Both the position numbers and the translations under genes were made by a program. A DNA stretch of 64,000 bases, from contig OY757011.1 in assembly GCA_963580285.1 (NCBI GenBank), forward strand, positions 201,145,644-201,209,643. The letters are read 5' to 3'. Position 1 is the stretch's first letter. Every line of letters starts with the position of its first letter. Under the pieces are notes generated by a model. The model was not told where the DNA came from. It searched no databases and worked only from the letters and a program-made list of their open reading frames with translations. Of the stretch, positions 51,217 to 61,547 are shown in pieces. This DNA comes from Lucinisca nassula (taxonomy: Eukaryota; Mollusca; Bivalvia; Lucinida; Lucinidae).

Positions 51217-51849
51217 TTGAGCAATGACATTGACCCAATATTATGTGTCCAGTTATGGTCGCCACATAGATCTTGTTAAAGTATCGTTTAGTAAGATGAT
51301 CTTCCAATTTACCAATTAATTTCGGTTGAATGAAATGCATCATTTAATCTACAATAGGACGGGACAAAACCAAAATATTCAAGCTGTCATACGCCGACAC
51401 CAAAGACTCAGATAAGTGTGCATCAGCACAGTCTGATGAGAGTCTAAGCTGGTCGCTTTATGATCGATATGCCCTGTCAGCTTTAGACGGTATCTGCGAG
51501 CATCAACGGGTCTGATCAGCCTGTACGTACGCTGATCTGACTCATGACAGTTTTTACCTTATGCTGTACCCAGCGAACTACGGAGTCTGAGTACAGGGTA
51601 TCGGGTAATTGAAATATCAGGTAATAACTGACACCAAAAAATATTTCACAAATATACTCTAGCGGGCAATAGGTGTAAAAGTGGCATCTTTTGTATTTGA
51701 CATGTAATTTTACCCAGTCTGTCGAGGAATTTTTCATTTCTTATAAGGGTTTGACACGATACTTTGTTGCAGTGAACTACAATTAGGATTGAAAGAAAAA
51801 ACCGTAACAATAACAACAACACATAATATAACCCAGAGATACGCATCAG
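51217..51849. other. non-coding stretch
   Basis: Includes the small CTGATGAGAGTCTAAGC-type motif near 51,430-51,540. No gene recognised. Confidence 0.45.
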
Positions 51850-52150
51850 TCGGATGAACAGCTGACAGATGGAAAGGAGGTCGCGGGTTCATGGCCGCAG
51901 GGTCGGCAACATTCTTTCGTGTATATTGACCATGTATTATTCTCTCAGGGAAAGAGCAGTTTTCATTTCCTGGCGAAAGAATGTGCACTGTTCTGGTTAA
52001 ATAGAAGTGATGGCAATGATTAGGAATCGAAACAAAACCATACAGCTTCCATCCATACACGTGAAGGGAAAAGAAGCATAAAGTTACGTCACAGTATTTA
52101 AACACCATAAGCAGAAAGCCAAAACGACAGCTTACTTTCCCACAGAATGA
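51850..52150 (+). mobile_element. SINE-7 copy
   Basis: A decayed box B-like GGTCGCGGGTTCATGGCCGC, then GGCGAAAGAATGTGCACTG and AAGTGATGGCAATGATTAGG. Parts match 2,225-2,415. Confidence 0.6.
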
Positions 52151-52171
52151 TTATCTAAATAATAGAAAAGA

Positions 52172-52320
52172 TACAGTAAAATTTTGCTATAAAGACCACA
52201 AATCTACTTTTAAAAGCTTATAAGAAGGTTTCAGTTATTCTGTCTTGTGTTTGCTACACACACTGTCTCTAAATAAGAAACCTCATTTGAGACTGTTCAA
52301 AGCTGGTCTTAAAGATACCA
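52172..52320. mobile_element. HP5 partial copy
   Basis: TACAGTAAAATTTTGCTATAA and GACTGTTCAAAGCTGGTCTTA match the start and centre of HP5 at 13.6 kb. The right arm is lost. Confidence 0.6.
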
Positions 52321-52871
52321 CAGCACCAAGAGGTGTTGCTCATGCGCATAACATGCCTTCTATACTTTTTATACATTTGTGCCGAGTTCCACCAATAAAT
52401 CTCAAAGGGTTATTGGAGTTATGGCCATCACAATGTTATATTGTCAGAGGAGATAACTAAAACTTCAGCGAAGCCTGATTACACTCTTCTGGAGTCCATG
52501 TCTGTTGATCTGAACATTGATATTTGTCATTTGTCTATGGAATAATGATTTTGGATTAACGCTTTGGTACTACGACCTAAACTACTTGTAATTCTTGTGC
52601 ATGGTACGCTTTCTTAACCTCATGTAGATCTGTACCAAGTACCATCGATATGTCTCAAAGTGTATTGGAGATATGGTGATCACCATGTGGTCATACTGTT
52701 ATATTAGAAGGGGAGATAACTCAAATACCATAGCACCAGAGTTGTTGTACTTAGGCATGACACACCGTCTCAACCTTGTATACAATTGTGCCATGTACCA
52801 TCGATATATTTCAACGGGTATTGGAGTTATGGTCATCACAAAGTTTTATTGTCAGGGGAGATAACTAATAC
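52321..52871. repeat. degenerate tandem repeat
   Basis: CTCAAAG-GTATTGGAGTTATGG(T/C)CATCAC recurs at about 52,400, 52,652 and 52,808, with GGGGAGATAACT after each. The array ends where LINE-G coding starts. Confidence 0.75.
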
Positions 52872-53325
52872 AGATTGTATGGAAGTGGTTCGGTCTTTTG
52901 ACGTGCCGCTGGTAAACCAACTGTCCTTGTTTCATATGCATATAATAGTGTTGGCAGCACCACAGCTCTGTAGATTTTCAGCTTTGTGTCAATCCTGATT
53001 CCACATCGATCTCAAACGCTACCCCGTAGTCGGCCAAATGCTGTTTTGCCTTCCAGTTTAATGTCTGTCTGTTTCTTTCCCCCATTATGTATGTTGCTCC
53101 TTTTTTTGTTAGGTTTAGATATTCTGAGTCACCACCGGTTTGGGAAAGAGCTGCAGACTCGGTTTTCCTGTTGTCCATTTTGTTTACTGTCGTCACGCCA
53201 TGTTTCGACTTCTTTCTCTATTGTAGGAAGAATTTGGGTTCTGACTGTCTCAGTTCCTGATCGTTTCTCTTTTTAATTGGCAATCCTGGCATTGACTTCG
53301 TCATCAATATGCACATCTCCTAGGG
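52872..53325 (-). pseudogene. decayed RTE-like LINE fragment (LINE-G)
   Basis: The minus strand shows VHIDDEVNARI-like sequence near 53,310, then after about 280 unrelated or scrambled bases GIRIDTKLKIYRAVVLPTLL, YAYETRTV and YQRHVKRPNHFHTIC down to 52,872. These are the same post-RT blocks as in LINE-F at 2.0-2.6 kb. It is truncated and frame-shifted. Confidence 0.75.
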
Positions 53326-53439
53326 TAGGTGGGTTTATCAACCACTTGCATTCCGTGACCTTTCACGTGCAGTACGATAACACAGCTGTGTGATATAATG
53401 TATAATTTCATGTATTCTTTCATGTATCCAAAACGGTTA

Positions 53440-53663
53440 TGTTTTTTTTTTCTGATATAATTTTTTTTAATTTTTACTCTAAACAAGTGTTGGGTGCTTG
53501 TTAGAACCATCTCATTGGGTGGTTCTAACAAGTACCGATATGTTCTTGGAGGAGAAATAAACAATATGATGTGTACACAACCCAATTTTCGTTTTACATA
53601 TATAATACATATATATGTATTAAGGTTTAAATTGGCGTTTATTACACAGACTTGTTAACGTGA
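53440..53663. mobile_element. HP1 hairpin MITE, divergent copy
   Basis: Core GGTGCTTGTTAGAACCATCTC, then GTGGTTCTAACAAGTACC. Terminus ACACAGACTTGTTAACGTGA. Confidence 0.75.
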
Positions 53664-54030
53664 GATTTTGCTTTCCAACATCTGAGGGGAAGGTCTTGGG
53701 AAACTCAATATTTTATGGTGCTTGAATGAATAAGTATTAAAAGCAAAAGAACATACTTAGAAGACAACAAATTTTAGACAACAGAAAGTAATCTAAGATT
53801 TATTTCTTTAACAGCATCAACTATTTTAGCAACTGAATGAGATTCCTATGGGATAAATAAAACTTGACCTGGCTCGTTAACAGCCAATTATTCTTACTTG
53901 TGAAAATAATACAGACATATAAAGACATATAATATCTGTGAGACTAGATTGCCAGTCTCAATAATCTGACTCATTCATACTAACGGGTTGTACGCTTCTA
54001 GCTAGTCCCTACAATAAAAACCTTTTTTTT
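53664..54030. other. AT-rich non-coding stretch
   Basis: Nothing recognisable. Confidence 0.5.
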
Positions 54031-54034
54031 TAAT

Positions 54035-54330
54035 TTAAGGTTTAACGTCCCCGTCAACACTGTATATGTCATTTTGGAGACGTTGCTTCCAATTTTGTGG
54101 GACTTTTACCCGACACTGAGATGATATGACATCTCAATCCCTGTCGCCCAATGAAACCAATAGGGTTTATAAGCATGGACGGTTAGACTCGCGCCGCTTT
54201 GTCTGGGCAGGCTTATATCTTCTAAGCGGTTTACAAATACTCGTGTGTGGCCAGTTTCAGCTCTGCGTGGAAGCATTATGCAGCCCATCTATTTCTTCAA
54301 GCCCCGATGTGCGGGGGACCGAAAAAAAAC
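54035..54330 (-). mobile_element. SINE-3 copy
   Basis: GGTTTAACGTCCCCGTCAAC, ACCCGACACTGAGATGATAT and CTTCAAGCCCCGATG align with the inverse of the 35.3-kb copy. Confidence 0.8.
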
Positions 54331-54416
54331 CTTTGCGAAGTTATTTTTATGTCATCCTGTATGGTGTATTGGTCTTGCTTTAAAGGAGTGAAGACACCAT
54401 CAGGGGAGTCGTCTCT

Positions 54417-54636
54417 TAACCTTTTTTGTACCAAATGGAATCTTCCTCCTTATAAATAGCATGAGTCCATTTCAAAATTTAGGGTTTCAAGGTTGTGTTT
54501 TCTTCAAAATTTGTTTTGAAAATAGCTTAACTTTTGGCAAACAGTGTAGGCCCTGATCAGACGCCGCGGCGTCTGATCAGGGCCTACACTGTTTGCCAAC
54601 TACCAACTGGTGGGTTTCCGGTACAAAATGGGTTAA
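54417..54636. mobile_element. HP2 hairpin MITE, best-preserved ends
   Basis: Ends TTAACCTTTTTTGTACCAAAT and GGTACAAAATGGGTTAA. Inner perfect stem GGCAAACAGTGTAGGCCCTG... with core CAGACGCCGCGGCGTCTG, a perfect 18-bp palindrome. Confidence 0.88.
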
Positions 54637-54714
54637 TCCATAGATGACAATGCAATCTCCCACCTAATGCGTTTGGAGTGGTCCATTTCCAGTAATAGGG
54701 GTGCCAGGTTTGTC

Positions 54715-54838
54715 TTGGTAGTTTTGTCTGATTTGCAAAAATGTATGTACTTTCAACAAACAGTTTAGACTCGGCGTCTGATCTGGGTCCGCACTGTTTG
54801 CCAATTTCCCAACAATGTCCGCTAGGCATACATGGGTT
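54715..54838. mobile_element. HP2 truncated copy
   Basis: CAACAAACAGTTTAGACTCGG, CGTCTGATCTGGGTCCGCAC and CATGGGTTAA, lacking the left half of the core. Confidence 0.7.
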
Positions 54839-54864
54839 AAGTCTGTGGAATTAAGAACCCCCGT

Positions 54865-55000
54865 ACACCCAACCTTTATACGCTATTTTCCTAATTCCTA
54901 CTCAAAAACATAGACTTGGTACTCGTTAGAACCACCCAATCAGTGGGCGGTTCTAACGAGTACCCACATTTAATTATTAAAGCAGAAATAAGAAAAAATA
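54865..55000. mobile_element. HP1 inner fragment
   Basis: GGTACTCGTTAGAACCACCC, then GGGCGGTTCTAACGAGTACC: an intact core with both ends cut. Confidence 0.8.
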
Positions 55001-55127
55001 TGACAACTATGAATGAAAGCCTTACGTCACTTTGGTTTGTCATCCTAATGACTTTATATTTTCTCTGTGCAATGTGCAATAGGGCCCTCAAAGAAACAAA
55101 ATGCCATTTGAACAGCTGCATCCCTTT

Positions 55128-55420
55128 AAGGAGAAGGGATACACCTTCAGGGGATGCAACTCCTGCAAAAGTATTTTTTGTCTCCCAAGTCAATAGGGGT
55201 TAACTCTTAAAGGTAAGTATTTGCTCCTAAGGAGCAAATTCTTTCCCTTAAGAGTCCTAAGGAGCAAATTCTTTCCTTTTAGAGTAGACCCCCTTAGGAG
55301 AAAATTCTTTCCTTTAAGAGTTGACCCATTTTTCAGTGGAAAGGCGAACAGGAAGTCCCGAAAGTTGTCTCCCTTTGAAAAATGTCGGAAAAAATCTGTC
55401 AGGTGTTCCCATTTCCCTTA
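55128..55420. mobile_element. HP3 MITE with internal triplication
   Basis: Ends AAGGAGAAGGGATACACCTTC and GGTGTTCCCATTTCCCTTA. The segment AGGAGCAAATTCTTTCC is repeated about three times inside, lengthening it by roughly 60 bases over the other copies. Confidence 0.85.
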
Positions 55421-55608
55421 GACACAGGCTCCCTGATTTAGAAATGATTCAGTTTACACGTAAACAAATAGACTCTCACTGAAGTTGGCCCATCCATGTT
55501 AACAGTGGGGTATGTCAGGAGACCCCAGTTCAAATTAATACGCCCAGCATAGCATTGTGATGATCTCAATGTGGAAAATCTACGCGTTAATATTCTTCTC
55601 GATGTGTT

Positions 55609-56165
55609 TCATCACGAGAACATGTCTATATGAGCCCCGCCAAGAGAATTTGTGTCTTCGAGCATTCCGTCATGACAAATTTTAACTGCGCATGCCCAGC
55701 CATTCAGAGGTGCCAGGGAAATGGCCTTCTGTCTGAAGGTTCCTCTTGATTCACTGCTTGTATGAGCGAGCAGCGAAGGTTCTGGCGAGACTGCGCGGAT
55801 GCGCAGGCTCGCCTGAACCCTTGCTGCTCGCATAGGCGATAAGTACCAAAATTGCTTGACGCGGCCCATACAATTTTGGTCCCATTCAACCCCACTTCTG
55901 TACAGAAAAACTGGGGTAAGCAGGGATATACGTTTTTTTTTCTTATTTCTGCTAAAAAACAAATTATGGGTACCCGCTAGAACCGCCTCGGCGAGGCGGT
56001 TCTAACGAGTACCCACAATCATTGTCGCCGAGGCGGTTCTAACGAGTACCCTCAATCTATGTTTTGAGCAGAAATATGGGGGAAAAATAGGATTTTTATC
56101 TGAAAAATTTCATTTTTGCTGGTCTAATATTGCAAATATATTTGAGTAGGCGTGTTGTCGTAATG
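55609..56165. mobile_element. HP1 type II with duplicated core, split by HP4
   Basis: Starts CATCACGAGAACATGTCTATA and ends GAGTAGGCGTGTTGTCGTAATG. After the HP4 insertion it resumes CAATTTTGGTCCCATTCAACC. The core is present one and a half times: GAACCGCCTCGGCGAGGCGG and, after CAATCATTGTCG, CCGAGGCGGTTCTAACGAGT again. Confidence 0.85.
55633..55866 (-). mobile_element. HP4 hairpin MITE nested in HP1
   Basis: GCCCCGCCAAGAGAATTTG to ACCAAAATTGCTTGACGCGG, with the inner stem GAGCAGCGAAGGTTCTGGCG. Closely similar to 33,681-33,912 and 56,296-56,540. Confidence 0.85.
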
Positions 56166-56295
56166 TGATTATGCGCAACATACTTTTTTTTTTTTTTATA
56201 AAAGATCAAACAACTTCTGTTTGAGTCATACCCAATATATTATCATAACTGGCGTTATGATAAACCTTCAGCTTTTCGAACTATCCCTATTTCGA

Positions 56296-56540
56296 ACACA
56301 TCTGAGCCCCGCCAAGCGAATTTGTGTCTTCGAGCATTCCGTCATAACAAATTTTAACTGCGCATGCCCAGCCATTCAGAGGTGCCAGGGAAATGGCTTT
56401 CTGTCTGAAGGTGCCTCTTGATTCACTGCTTGTATGAGCAAGCAGCCAAGGTTCTGGCGAGACTGCGCGGATGCGCAGGCTCGCCTGAACCTTCGCTGCT
56501 CGCATAGGCGATAAATACCAAAATCGCTTGACCCATCTAA
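56296..56540 (-). mobile_element. HP4 hairpin MITE copy
   Basis: Opens near GAGCCCCGCCAAGCGAATTT and ends ATACCAAAATCGCTTGACCC. Inner stem as in the 55.6-kb copy. Confidence 0.85.
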
Positions 56541-56589
56541 TGTTCTTAATATGTTCGACCCCTTTAAATCGGGAGGATTTTACATGAGC

Positions 56590-56860
56590 GGTCATATATT
56601 ATTGAATGTATTAAAAATGTTGAGGAAGAGGGAGGGATAAAATGCGAAGAAGCCTCGCATTTTATCCCTTTTCAACGAGTTGAATAAATTTAATAATAAA
56701 TGAGCTATTACTGAATTTATTAAACGAGTTGAGGAAAAGGGATAAAATCCGAGCATTTTATCTATTTTCCTCCACGAGTTTAACAGATTTAATAATACAT
56801 GAGCACGAATGCAAGATTCTATTTATTATATGACATTTAAAACGCATTTTATGCACGAGT
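56590..56860. repeat. cluster of short inverted repeats (GGGATAAAATGCGA type)
   Basis: GGGATAAAATGCGAAGAAGC and GCCTCGCATTTTATCCC form a hairpin at 56,635-56,670. The unit (GAGTTGAGGAAAAGGGATAAA ... ATTTTATC, then AATAAATGAGC or AATACATGAGC) repeats once more to 56,803. Confidence 0.75.
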
Positions 56861-57754
56861 GTTTTTTTTTTTATCACAAAAATGTCAATATTCCGCCGTT
56901 AGTTAACACGACGTTGTCGCACGAGTAACGTTACGGGATGTATTTAACTAATTTGCATATCTGATCCTCTAGTGCATTAACGAATTTAATATATGGCGTT
57001 ACTGACGTCATATAATAATTTCTATTTAAATTCGAGAAATTAACCTTATTGTTTGTAGCATCGCAAGCAATTAGTCTCTGAATATGACATACGGTTTACT
57101 AGTCTATTTCCAGAAATCGCTTTTTTATGTTTGAATATGACCCCTATAATTCATACAGCCCACGATGCCATTAAATCTAAGGCCAGGATATATTTAATCA
57201 AAAGAATTATTTAATGCAATGTCAATAATGAATTCTCCAATTATGGCACACAAAAGGCTACAAGACATCTTCATGCCAAGAATAAGCCTTAAAATCGAGA
57301 TATAGTTTAATTACACGGCAAACAGCGGGGGAGTGAGAATTGATAAGGGATTGTGGATGCAATTCTGTAAAATGCCATCAGTGTGATTGCTGTAATTATG
57401 ATAAAATTATGTACTTTACTAGCTTCAACAGATTCCTGTGACAGGATAACTCGTCAAACATGAAAGGTTTAGCAAAGATAAAAATAAGTTTTTTTTTAAA
57501 AGCCTTCACTTCCTGTTTCTGATAATCTACAGCATCCATCATATAAATACAAGCCTAAAACAATTATTTATAATATTGCTGTTTTAAAATTACATCTTGA
57601 AAATGTCAACCGGTCACACTTTAAAGGCGCATGTTTATCCTTATCGATTAGCAAGACCTGTCTAGTCGGATAGTTCTCTCTTTTGCTCTGAATCCGACAT
57701 TCACGACAACGAAGGTTTCGTGAATCATTTCTTAGCTATTATTTGTGCTTGGGC
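56861..57754. other. AT-rich non-coding stretch
   Basis: No gene or clear repeat recognised. Confidence 0.5.
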
Positions 57755-59362
57755 ATCAAGATGGTTTAGTGGATTTCCGTGCAGCAGAAGGCTGAAACGA
57801 TCTTATTTTCACTAAGATCTATACCGGCATTTAATTTTAATAGTACTGCAGTCCAATTTGTTGAAAGTCATAAACATTTGGGCGTAACCTGGTCTAAAAC
57901 TTGTCAGTGGAACAGCCACATTGATAACATCTAATCATCTGCAAGAGAGACCATTGGTATTATACGAAAACTAAAGAACATTAAAGCCCTAAACAAAATA
58001 TATCTTTCAAACGTCAGACCTCTTCTAGAATATTCATCTGTCACCTGGGATTGCTGCACTGTATGATGGTATAGTTCTGCCACGAGATAGCTAGACGGCT
58101 ATCGCAAATAGCTAGACAGCTACTGCCATAATTTAGAAAAGTATCGCGACAATTTTGAGTTTCCTGCCACATAACTGAAAATTTTACGGCGATAAAGTTA
58201 ACATTATTGTCTCGCTTTTCGTGATATGCCCAGAACTGCCACGAGGTATAGCTAGATAACTATCGTGATAATAGCAAAGCATTGCGAAAGCTCTGAAGTT
58301 TCCTGAAAAAAAAAAAATTGCAATAATTGTTATGAATTGTTATTACGATATTTTAGTCATTTATATTCTGAAAACTATTAATAGATCATAAGCAAAAAAG
58401 GTAGATACCACACCGTAACATAAATGGCTGGAAATTAGTCCCGATAGACATTTACTAGACAATGCGATGAAATAGCTTTATTTATCTATTTTTCTGGTCT
58501 GAGACATATTTTTAATTGAAAATGCATAAACTATTTCTTGTAGCAACTCCCGACGGAACATAAATCATCGTCAATGCCGCAAAAGTTACGTCACTGTGAC
58601 ATGTGTACTGTATCAACAAAGGTATATACCAGGTTAACAAAGCTGGCGGAAGTATAAAAAAACAAGTTTATATATATTTCCAGGAAAACCCAAAACTATC
58701 TAGATATTTTTTCAGTTTTCTCGGTATTTTTTTAATTATCGCGATAGTTATCTAGCTAAATCGTGGCAGCTCTGGGCACTATCACAAATGAAAGCGAGAT
58801 AATATTTCTTTCAATTATCTGGCAGGAAACTAAAAATTATCGCAATATTTTTCAATATTATTGCAAAAGCTATCTACCTATCTCGTGGCAGAAATATGCC
58901 TCCGCAGTACTGAATATGAAAAGGTTTAAAATGAAGCCGCTCAGATCGTAACTGGCTAACCACGTTCTTTCTCTATTGTTAATGTGTACAGCGAGTGTGG
59001 TAGGGACTCGTTAACAAACAGAAGCCATGCTTGGCAAATATCAAAATATACCTTCGTAACCGAGATAACATTTCCACCCCGTAAAATAGTATTGAAGTCT
59101 TTTCTAGATGCTGTTTACCACCTACGTTCGGCTCTGGAACAATCTAAGATCTGTATCTAGAGCGTCGGATGCTTATGTTTTTCAGATATTTGTTAAAAGG
59201 ACAAATGTTAAATATTGTAACCATTTGAAGGAAATAGAAAATTGTGAATGTGGCATGTACGAGTCGTACGAATTCGTAAATAAATGCTGTGACCTGAAAA
59301 GTGATCTCTACGAAAATCACATATGCAACGAACGGCAAAATGTGTGTATATGTGGAAGTTAA
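57755..59362 (+). pseudogene. decayed LINE RT C-terminal region (LINE-E), split by foldback element
   Basis: Plus-strand blocks: VESHKHLGVTWSKTCQWNSH, ARETIGIIRKLKNIKAL and NVRPLLEYSSVTWDCCT up to 58,061. After an 845-bp insertion it continues EYEKVQNEAAQIVTGLT, then WNNLRSVSRASDA and CNERQNVCICG near 59,350. These are consecutive RT C-terminal blocks ending in the Cys motif. Frames contain many stops. Confidence 0.8.
58062..58906. mobile_element. FB1 foldback element
   Basis: Long imperfect inverted arms of about 240 bases. The left arm TTCTGCCACGAGATAGCTAG, TTGAGTTTCCTGCCA and AACTGCCACGAGGTATAGCT mirrors the right arm read inverted from 58,900. Each arm repeats the CTGCCACGA unit twice. 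The interior has no ORF. It sits within LINE-E, so its limits are clear to within a few bases. The target duplication is probably ACTG. Confidence 0.8.
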
Positions 59363-60350
59363 AGTGAAAATGCTCTTCCTTATTTTTTAATGAAATGATT
59401 ATAATATCATAATATGTTAAGACAAACTCGCGCTTTTCACCCACTTAGTCTTGATACTTGAAACTCAATGACCAATGACCAGAATACTCCTCTTTTTCAG
59501 ACTGTTCATAGTTTTATCAAAGACACTAAGAGATTTACCTAAATCTCTTGAATTGACATGCTCAAATCTATACGTGTTCCCATATCTTTGCTGCGCTCAG
59601 ACACAAGAGAACACTTTGGTCGCCACATGCACAGTTAACTGGTCTATTACTCTTTTTATTACTCTTTTCTCCTTTTTCTTCTTTCGTCTACTTCTGATTC
59701 TGTTCTTACAATCATTTATTTGCCATGTTGTTGCTTTCATTGTAGGGGTAGGAATTTACCTAATAATGCGAAAAATTGTAGCCCAAACCCATTGCTACAT
59801 CTACAGGGAATTAAAAACGTTTATTCCAACTTTGATATATTATTTCTTGGTCCGTGACCTTGACATTGAAATCATGACATAAGGATATTCAGCAGCTCAA
59901 TAAGACACTGGACCTGCACCTATCATCATTCCAAATAAGACCAAATCCACCATAAGATTTGGAAAATATGAGCCCTTGAAAAACTTGAACATACACTTTT
60001 AAGTCCGTGACCTTGAGCTTGGGGTGATAGGCATTGACGAGGGAATGCTAAATAAAACTTGGGACCTATATCTATCATTATTCAATAAAAACACAAAATA
60101 AAAACAAAAAACGGACGTATCATATGGCTGATAAAATCTCTATCGTGGCTTTGACTTTGAGGTCATTGACATGGGCTTGGGGTTTGTCTGAACAAAACTT
60201 CGGACTTATACTATCTGGATTCTAAAATAAACCAACTCCATTTTGTGGTAATTTGAAACCATTAATAAATTAAGATTTTGAACTCTCTGACCGTGACCTT
60301 GAGGTCACGGGCATAACAAGGGTACTTTTATTCCGATTACACATTCGCAG
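59363..60350. repeat. degenerate tandem repeat region
   Basis: 59,854-60,320 shows TCCGTGACCTTGA(C/G) heads at about 59,852, 60,006, 60,141 and 60,291, with AACTTGGGACCT(A)TA-type blocks between, spacing 135-154. The preceding 59.4-59.85 kb is AT-rich without a recognised gene. Confidence 0.65.
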
Positions 60351-60354
60351 GCTT

Positions 60355-60630
60355 TGTTTGTTTGAGTTGAGGTTTAATGTCCCTTTTAACACTATTGAGG
60401 TAATTTTGGAGACATTGCGATGAAATGACTTCTCAAGCCCTGCCGCCAAATGAAACCAAACGGCTTATATGCACCGGACGTTCCGACTCACACCAATTTA
60501 CATGGGCAGGCTTAGTCCTTCAAAGCGGCTTACCAATACTCATAAATGGTCAGTTTCAGCTCTGCGTGGAAGCAACATGCAGACCAATCTGTTTCTCCAA
60601 GCCCCGATGGGCGGGGCTCGTGTGCTAAAA
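60355..60630 (-). mobile_element. SINE-3 copy
   Basis: GAGGTTTAATGTCCCTTTTAAC, then CTTCTCAAGCCCTGCCGCC and CCAAGCCCCGATGGGCGGG, aligning with the inverse of the 35.3-kb copy; a short internal segment is missing. Confidence 0.78.
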
Positions 60631-60639
60631 TGGCGTCTA

Positions 60640-60745
60640 ACAAGCACTTTTCAGATGCAGATAACTGTCTTTGTTTCTTATTTATTCTCCAAACATAGAT
60701 TGTGGTGCTTGTTAGAAACGAGTCCCAGCTCTCTGTGATCAAGAA
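60640..60745. mobile_element. HP1 fragment
   Basis: TTTATTCTCCAAACATAGATTG and GGTGCTTGTTAGAAACGAG represent the left inner part of HP1. Confidence 0.55.
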
Positions 60746-60998
60746 CAAGAAAACTGTAAGCTCTTATTTGTCTCAATAAAAAATGTGGTATTTATGGGTC
60801 ACACTGGTAAAGGCAAGCGCGCAGGGTAAGGAACAAACCCACAGGATAAGGAAATTTTTTCCGCTCAGGATAAGAAAGAAAACAAAACCAACAGTTTAAG
60901 TGTGAAAAAGGTAATTAAGAAAGCAAGAAAACATGACCAGTCAACAAATGAGTCAGCCAGTTAACCAAGTGCTAATTGATCTTGTCTTCCAACAAGTT

Positions 60999-61278
60999 CA
61001 TTACGATAACACACCAGTGCGACATTAGTGCATTTTTTCACATCTCCAAAATGGCCATTTTCCTGATGAAAATCCGTGATATTTATCTTATAAATACTGC
61101 AAACATAGGTTCTGGGTGCTCGTTAGAACCGTCTCATTGAGGCGGGTCTAACGAGTACCCACAACCTATGTCTTGGAGCAAAAGTAAGAAAAAAAAATTA
61201 CACCGCCGTAGACCCCAGTTTTCTGTATATAAAGTGGGGTATAGGGGGTCTACATTTCATGGACTTGTTCACGTGATG
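60999..61278. mobile_element. HP1 hairpin MITE, complete type I
   Basis: CATTACGATAACACACCAGTG at the left and GGACTTGTTCACGTGATG at the right. Core GGTGCTCGTTAGAACCGTCTC, then GAGGCGGGTCTAACGAGTAC. Confidence 0.9.
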
Positions 61279-61378
61279 TTAAAAAAACAAATCATTAAAT
61301 TTATCTATTTTGTTCTGTATAGTTATCAATTATAATGTCTTTGCAACTAACGATTTTGGCCAGTTTTAATATCACGTC

Positions 61379-61547
61379 ATAACATGGCGATGTGAAGTTG
61401 TTTTTATGAAGAGAGGAGCGACTTTTTAGTACTATTCGGACTTTCTGGGACTTTTTCTGTATTAGTGTTGGGTTTGGAACCCCGTGGTATATTAGTGAAC
61501 GTTATATGCTGCAGAGGTTTTGCCAGAGAGGCTGAATATTACGGAAA
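61379..61547 (+). other. probable LINE-D 5' UTR
   Basis: Short leader before ORF1. The 5' boundary is not determinable from one copy. Confidence 0.4.

Noticed and set aside
59475..59882. 135-codon ORF rich in Phe, Leu and Ile, membrane-like
   Set aside because: AT-rich DNA gives such hydrophobic frames by chance; no family, no clear start context, and the end lies in a degenerate repeat.
60006..60040. Hormone-response-like GTGACCTTGA motifs as regulatory sites
   Set aside because: They recur because they are part of a degenerate tandem repeat; no gene nearby to regulate.
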